Shown: in pieces, positions 7,202-9,170 of the stretch | Layout of the letters: each line of letters starts with the position of its first letter | How positions within the stretch are numbered: the first letter of the stretch is position 1 | NCBI GenBank assembly: GCA_016763665.1 | Contig: JAESTI010000386.1 | Span: 1 to 9,170, forward strand | Reading direction: 5' to 3' | From: Bacteroidia bacterium | Lineage (GTDB): Bacteria > Bacteroidota > Bacteroidia > Flavobacteriales > NORP286 | Length of the DNA stretch: 9,170 nt | The notes under the pieces: generated by a model | Seen by the model: only the letters and a program-made list of their open reading frames with translations | The model's database searches: none | Told to the model about the DNA's origin: nothing | Program-made: the position numbers and the translations under genes

Positions 7202-7786
7202 TTATTCTTCTATTTCTGAAATAGCCAAATTGGTCTTTTCCAAAAGAGGGATAAGGTCTTTTTTTACAGCATGTTTATTAAGGAAATATACTGCGACATA
7301 CATGACAAGCAACACAGAAAGCCTTGTAACAAGAGCTGACAAAGAGCTATTTAGGCCAATAACATACATTGTTATACCAATAGCGGGTGGCAGAATATAC
7401 CAGTACAATACCGTGTCGAGTAATGCTTTTTGTTTTTCCAGGAAGTCTCTTTGGTGAATTAAGTTCTCTTTTAATGATCTTGCCAACCCTTTTGGTTTCT
7501 GGTATTTTTTCACCTGTAACAACTTAAATATCACAAACAAAGAGCTCGGTATTACCAGGCCTGCACCGATCTTTGAAATTAGACCTGGAGCCGTAATTGC
7601 TATCGGAATAAACGCAACAGCAACGAATATCGCTGCGGATATCTCTAACAGATCCCTTCTCTTAACTGCTTTTTCTATAGTGTTAAGTTCTTTGCTGACA
7701 TCTCTTAATAGAGTTGATCGCTCCAACTGGATGCGATCAGCAGTTACTGATCTTTGCCAAAGTTCTTTTATTTCTTTTTCTTCCAT
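7202..7786 (-). CDS. Four-helix membrane protein, probable anti-sigma-like partner
   Basis: I do not recognise a named family. The N-terminal 45 residues are charged and helical and begin 'MEEKEIKELWQ'; an 'ELWQ'-type start followed by a helical cytosolic segment recurs in proteins encoded directly after ECF sigma factors in Bacteroidota, as I recall. Four hydrophobic segments follow (about 46-66, 69-90, 123-145, 150-169) with a basic loop between the second and third. The start lies three bases after the stop codon of the sigma gene, so the two are almost certainly translationally coupled. A membrane-bound protein in this position usually holds the sigma factor inactive; the role is inferred from position, since no zinc-binding anti-sigma motif is present. 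Confidence 0.75.
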   Translation of the reverse strand: MEEKEIKELWQRSVTADRIQLERSTLLRDVSKELNTIEKAVKRRDLLEISAAIFVAVAFIPIAITAPGLISKIGAGLVIPSSLFVIFKLLQVKKYQKPKGLARSLKENLIHQRDFLEKQKALLDTVLYWYILPPAIGITMYVIGLNSSLSALVTRLSVLLVMYVAVYFLNKHAVKKDLIPLLEKTNLAISEIEE

Positions 7787-7789
7787 AAC

Positions 7790-8293
7790 TTATTGTTTTA
7801 AACAGTTAAAGAGTTTTTCCTTGATTCGTTTAAGCTTAACAGCTATATGGTTTTCAGTTAGCCCTATTACTGAAGAAATTTCCTTGTAAGGAAGATCTTC
7901 AAGGAACAACAGGATTATCGATCTGTCTGTTTCACCTAATGTAGAGATGCAACGGTATAAGGGCTTGAACTTTTCACTTTCTTCAAAATTATCATCAGAC
8001 CCAGTTCCTAAATTTTCGAAATGTATGCTATCAAGTCGCACCATTTTATCTTCCCTTTTTTTCACTTGCAGATTTGACCTTATGCAAACATTTAAGGTTA
8101 TTCTATATATCCACGTGTCAATTGTGGATAGTTCACTAAAAGAAGGCAGAGACTTCCATATTTGTAATACAACATCTTGAAATAGGTCTTTGGCATTCTC
8201 ATTATCTGTAGAATAGGCTCTGCACATTCTAAAAATCCTACCCTTGTCCTGTTCAAGTGCATCAATAAAAGTAGATTCGAGGTTATTGTCCAT
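7790..8293 (-). CDS. ECF-type RNA polymerase sigma factor
   Basis: This 167-residue protein directs RNA polymerase to a specific set of promoters. Region 2 spans about 20-72: 'RIFRMCRAY', 'KDLFQDVVLQIWKSLPSF' (35-52) and 'TWIYRITLN' (60-68), the usual tryptophan/tyrosine-rich core and promoter-melting part. Region 4 spans about 117-163: 'LGETDRSIILLFLEDL' followed by the helix-turn-helix 'YKEISSVIGLTENHIAVKL' (136-154) and 'RIKEKL'. An acidic linker (about 95-110) joins them. No regions 1 or 3, as expected of this class. It heads a minus-strand operon with a membrane protein and an M23 protein, so an envelope signal is the likely trigger. The gap upstream is shared with the cold-shock gene. 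A GTAAC word on the minus strand at 8337-8333 could be part of a self-recognised promoter, but this is weak. Confidence 0.92.
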   Translation of the reverse strand: MDNNLESTFIDALEQDKGRIFRMCRAYSTDNENAKDLFQDVVLQIWKSLPSFSELSTIDTWIYRITLNVCIRSNLQVKKREDKMVRLDSIHFENLGTGSDDNFEESEKFKPLYRCISTLGETDRSIILLFLEDLPYKEISSVIGLTENHIAVKLKRIKEKLFNCLKQ

Positions 8294-8362
8294 AAAATGA
8301 AATTAACAATGTCTTTTTCTTTATTAGTATTAGTTACAACAGATCATTAAATATGACAAAAA

Positions 8363-8461
8363 ATGAAAAATATTTTATTTTTTTCATTTGCAGCTAAGGA
8401 AATAGTTGATGCTGAAGGGTTTAAGGTACCTCAAATTGAATTTTTGTTGTCAAATAATTAG
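8363..8461 (+). CDS. Possible 32-residue small protein upstream of the cold-shock gene
   Basis: An ATG at 8363 opens a 33-codon frame ending at TAG (8459-8461), encoding MKNILFFSFAAKEIVDAEGF and 12 more residues. The first 11 residues are hydrophobic, the rest mixed and charged. It is inside the 226-base divergent gap between the sigma factor and the cold-shock gene and has no clear ribosome-binding site or promoter. It may be a real small protein, a gene remnant, or chance; length alone does not exclude chance. Confidence 0.2.
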   Translation: MKNILFFSFAAKEIVDAEGFKVPQIEFLLSNN

Positions 8462-8489
8462 CAAATTAATAGATATAGTACTACCTTCG
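8458..8489 (+). promoter_or_regulatory. Putative promoter of the cold-shock gene
   Basis: TACCTTCG (8482-8489) is one base from the -7 form TAnnTTTG, and TTAG (8458-8461) sits 20 bases upstream where TTTG is expected. The transcript would start near 8496 and have an AT-only leader of about 24 nt. The start codon is at 8520. Confidence 0.45.
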
Positions 8490-8519
8490 CGGTAATTATT
8501 ATTAATTAATTATTTAACA

Positions 8520-8711
8520 ATGAGTAAAGGAACAGTAAAATTCTTCAATGACGCCAAAGGATTTGGATTCATTAGCGAAGAAGATTCAAACAAAGAACAC
8601 TTTGTACACGTATCTGGTTTAATTGACGAAATTCGTGAAGGTGATGTAGTAGAGTTTGAATTACAAGAAGGAAAAAAAGGATTGAATGCAGTAAATGTCA
8701 AAATAGTTTAA
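8520..8711 (+). CDS. Cold-shock protein, CspA family
   Basis: This 63-residue OB-fold protein binds single-stranded RNA and DNA and melts RNA structures in the cytoplasm. It contains the two RNA-binding motifs K13-GFGFI and H27-FVHVS, the N-terminal 'KGTVKFFN', and the 'EGDVVEFEL' and 'GLNAVNV' strands of the full domain. Length is normal for the family. It is transcribed alone, with its own promoter and terminator, away from the sigma operon and toward apt. An overlapping minus-strand frame is only its shadow. The family is certain; I give no numbered csp symbol because paralogues cannot be told apart from one sequence. Confidence 0.95.
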   Translation: MSKGTVKFFNDAKGFGFISEEDSNKEHFVHVSGLIDEIREGDVVEFELQEGKKGLNAVNVKIV

Positions 8712-8741
8712 GATATACGCTTTAATTTTTAAGTACTTGAG

Positions 8742-8771
8742 AAGCCTGTCAAATTTGATAGGCTTTTTTTT
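8742..8771 (+). terminator. Rho-independent terminator after the cold-shock gene
   Basis: AAGCCTGTCAA pairs with TTGATAGGCTT (8742-8765) with one G-T wobble and a very short loop, followed directly by a run of eight Ts (8764-8771). It begins 30 bases after the stop codon. This is the clearest terminator in the window. Confidence 0.9.
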
Positions 8772-8772
8772 A

Positions 8773-8803
8773 TTGCCAAATCATGAATTATACTGTAAAT
8801 TTG
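8773..8803 (+). promoter_or_regulatory. Bacteroidota-type promoter of apt
   Basis: TTG (8773-8775), a 20-base spacer and TAAATTTG (8796-8803) match the consensus closely. The -33 begins directly after the terminator T-run of the cold-shock gene. The transcript would start near 8810, about 13 nt before the apt ATG. Confidence 0.7.
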
Positions 8804-8822
8804 CATCTTATTTACAGGCCCA

Positions 8823-9170
8823 ATGATAGAACAACATTTAAAGGACATAATAAGAGATGTTCCTGATTTCCCTAAAGAGGGCATTATTTTTAAAGATATA
8901 ACTCCGTTACTTGCTTCAGTGAACATTTCTGAAAAAGTACTTCAAGAATTATATGAAAAGTATAAGAATGCTGGTATCGAAGCAATCGCTGGAATAGAGA
9001 GCAGAGGGTTTTTATTTGGAATGCCATTAGCAATAAAATTGGGAGTGCCTTTTATTCCTATTAGGAAGGAAGGAAAATTACCACACACAACAATCGGGTG
9101 TTCATATGATCTTGAATATGGTCAAGCTACAATAGAAATGCATGTAGATGCAGTGAATGGTGGAATGAAA
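8823..9170 (+). CDS. apt: Adenine phosphoribosyltransferase, N-terminal part, cut by window edge
   Basis: Apt makes AMP from adenine and phosphoribosyl pyrophosphate, a purine salvage step in the cytoplasm. The 116 codons present match the family throughout: 'VPDFPKEGIIFKDITPLL' (14-31), 'GIESRGFLFGMPLA', 'GVPFIPIRKEGKLP' and 'YDLEYGQATIEMHVDAV'. The sequence stops just before the expected phosphoribosyl-pyrophosphate-binding loop ('DDLLATGGT' in the family), so that motif cannot be checked. The start is fixed by the family's N-terminus and the well-matched promoter. The truncation is due to the window edge, not damage. Confidence 0.95.
   Translation, partial: MIEQHLKDIIRDVPDFPKEGIIFKDITPLLASVNISEKVLQELYEKYKNAGIEAIAGIESRGFLFGMPLAIKLGVPFIPIRKEGKLPHTTIGCSYDLEYGQATIEMHVDAVNGGMK

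Noticed and set aside
8729..8926. Minus-strand 65-codon frame across the cold-shock terminator and apt start
   Set aside because: It runs through a terminator, a promoter and the conserved start of apt in the other direction, so it is a shadow.

Overview
The window reads as chromosomal DNA of a low-GC member of the Bacteroidota, most likely a Cytophagales-type organism. The support is: about one-third GC; several upstream regions with the Bacteroidota promoter form (TTG, about 20 nt, then TAnnTTTG) and no clear Shine-Dalgarno sequences; an IcmF-type fused acyl-CoA mutase; a 63-residue cold-shock protein of the usual Cytophagia form; an ECF sigma factor followed by an 'ELWQ' membrane protein; and a carboxypeptidase-regulatory-like secreted protein. 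The lineage is an inference from these features, not from a database match.

Layout. (1) 1-2389, minus strand: the N-terminal 766 native codons of icmF (cobalamin-binding domain, chaperone GTPase, start of the mutase domain). The gene is interrupted near position 95 by GC-rich sequence that does not belong to the family and runs to the left edge. (2) 2390-2575: divergent promoter region with a 9-bp dyad in the probable icmF leader. (3) 2576-2992, plus: a stand-alone TonB C-terminal domain without a membrane anchor. (4) 2993-3447: a 455-base gap built largely from two long imperfect hairpins, with the pepF promoter at its right end. (5) 3448-5172, plus: an M3-family oligoendopeptidase (pepF-like). 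(6) 5173-5364: a gap with two more palindromes. (7) 5365-6042, plus: a secreted protein with a carboxypeptidase-regulatory-like domain and an apparent TTG start. (8) 6046-6110: a hairpin between convergent genes. (9) 8293-6113, minus: a three-gene operon of ECF sigma factor, four-helix membrane protein (probable anti-sigma-like partner) and a four-helix membrane protein carrying an M23 peptidase domain. (10) 8520-8711, plus: cold-shock protein with a clear terminator. (11) 8823-9170, plus: the first 116 codons of adenine phosphoribosyltransferase, cut by the right edge.

The only clear functional unit is the sigma/membrane protein/M23 operon, which looks like an envelope-responsive module: a dedicated sigma factor co-transcribed with a likely membrane regulator and a membrane-tethered zinc peptidase or binding domain. 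The other genes are mostly single-gene units (fatty acyl-CoA rearrangement, peptide breakdown, cold shock, purine salvage). A striking secondary theme is that the gaps from 2993 to 6112 each hold a different palindromic element. No tRNA, rRNA, CRISPR array, transposase or phage gene was seen.
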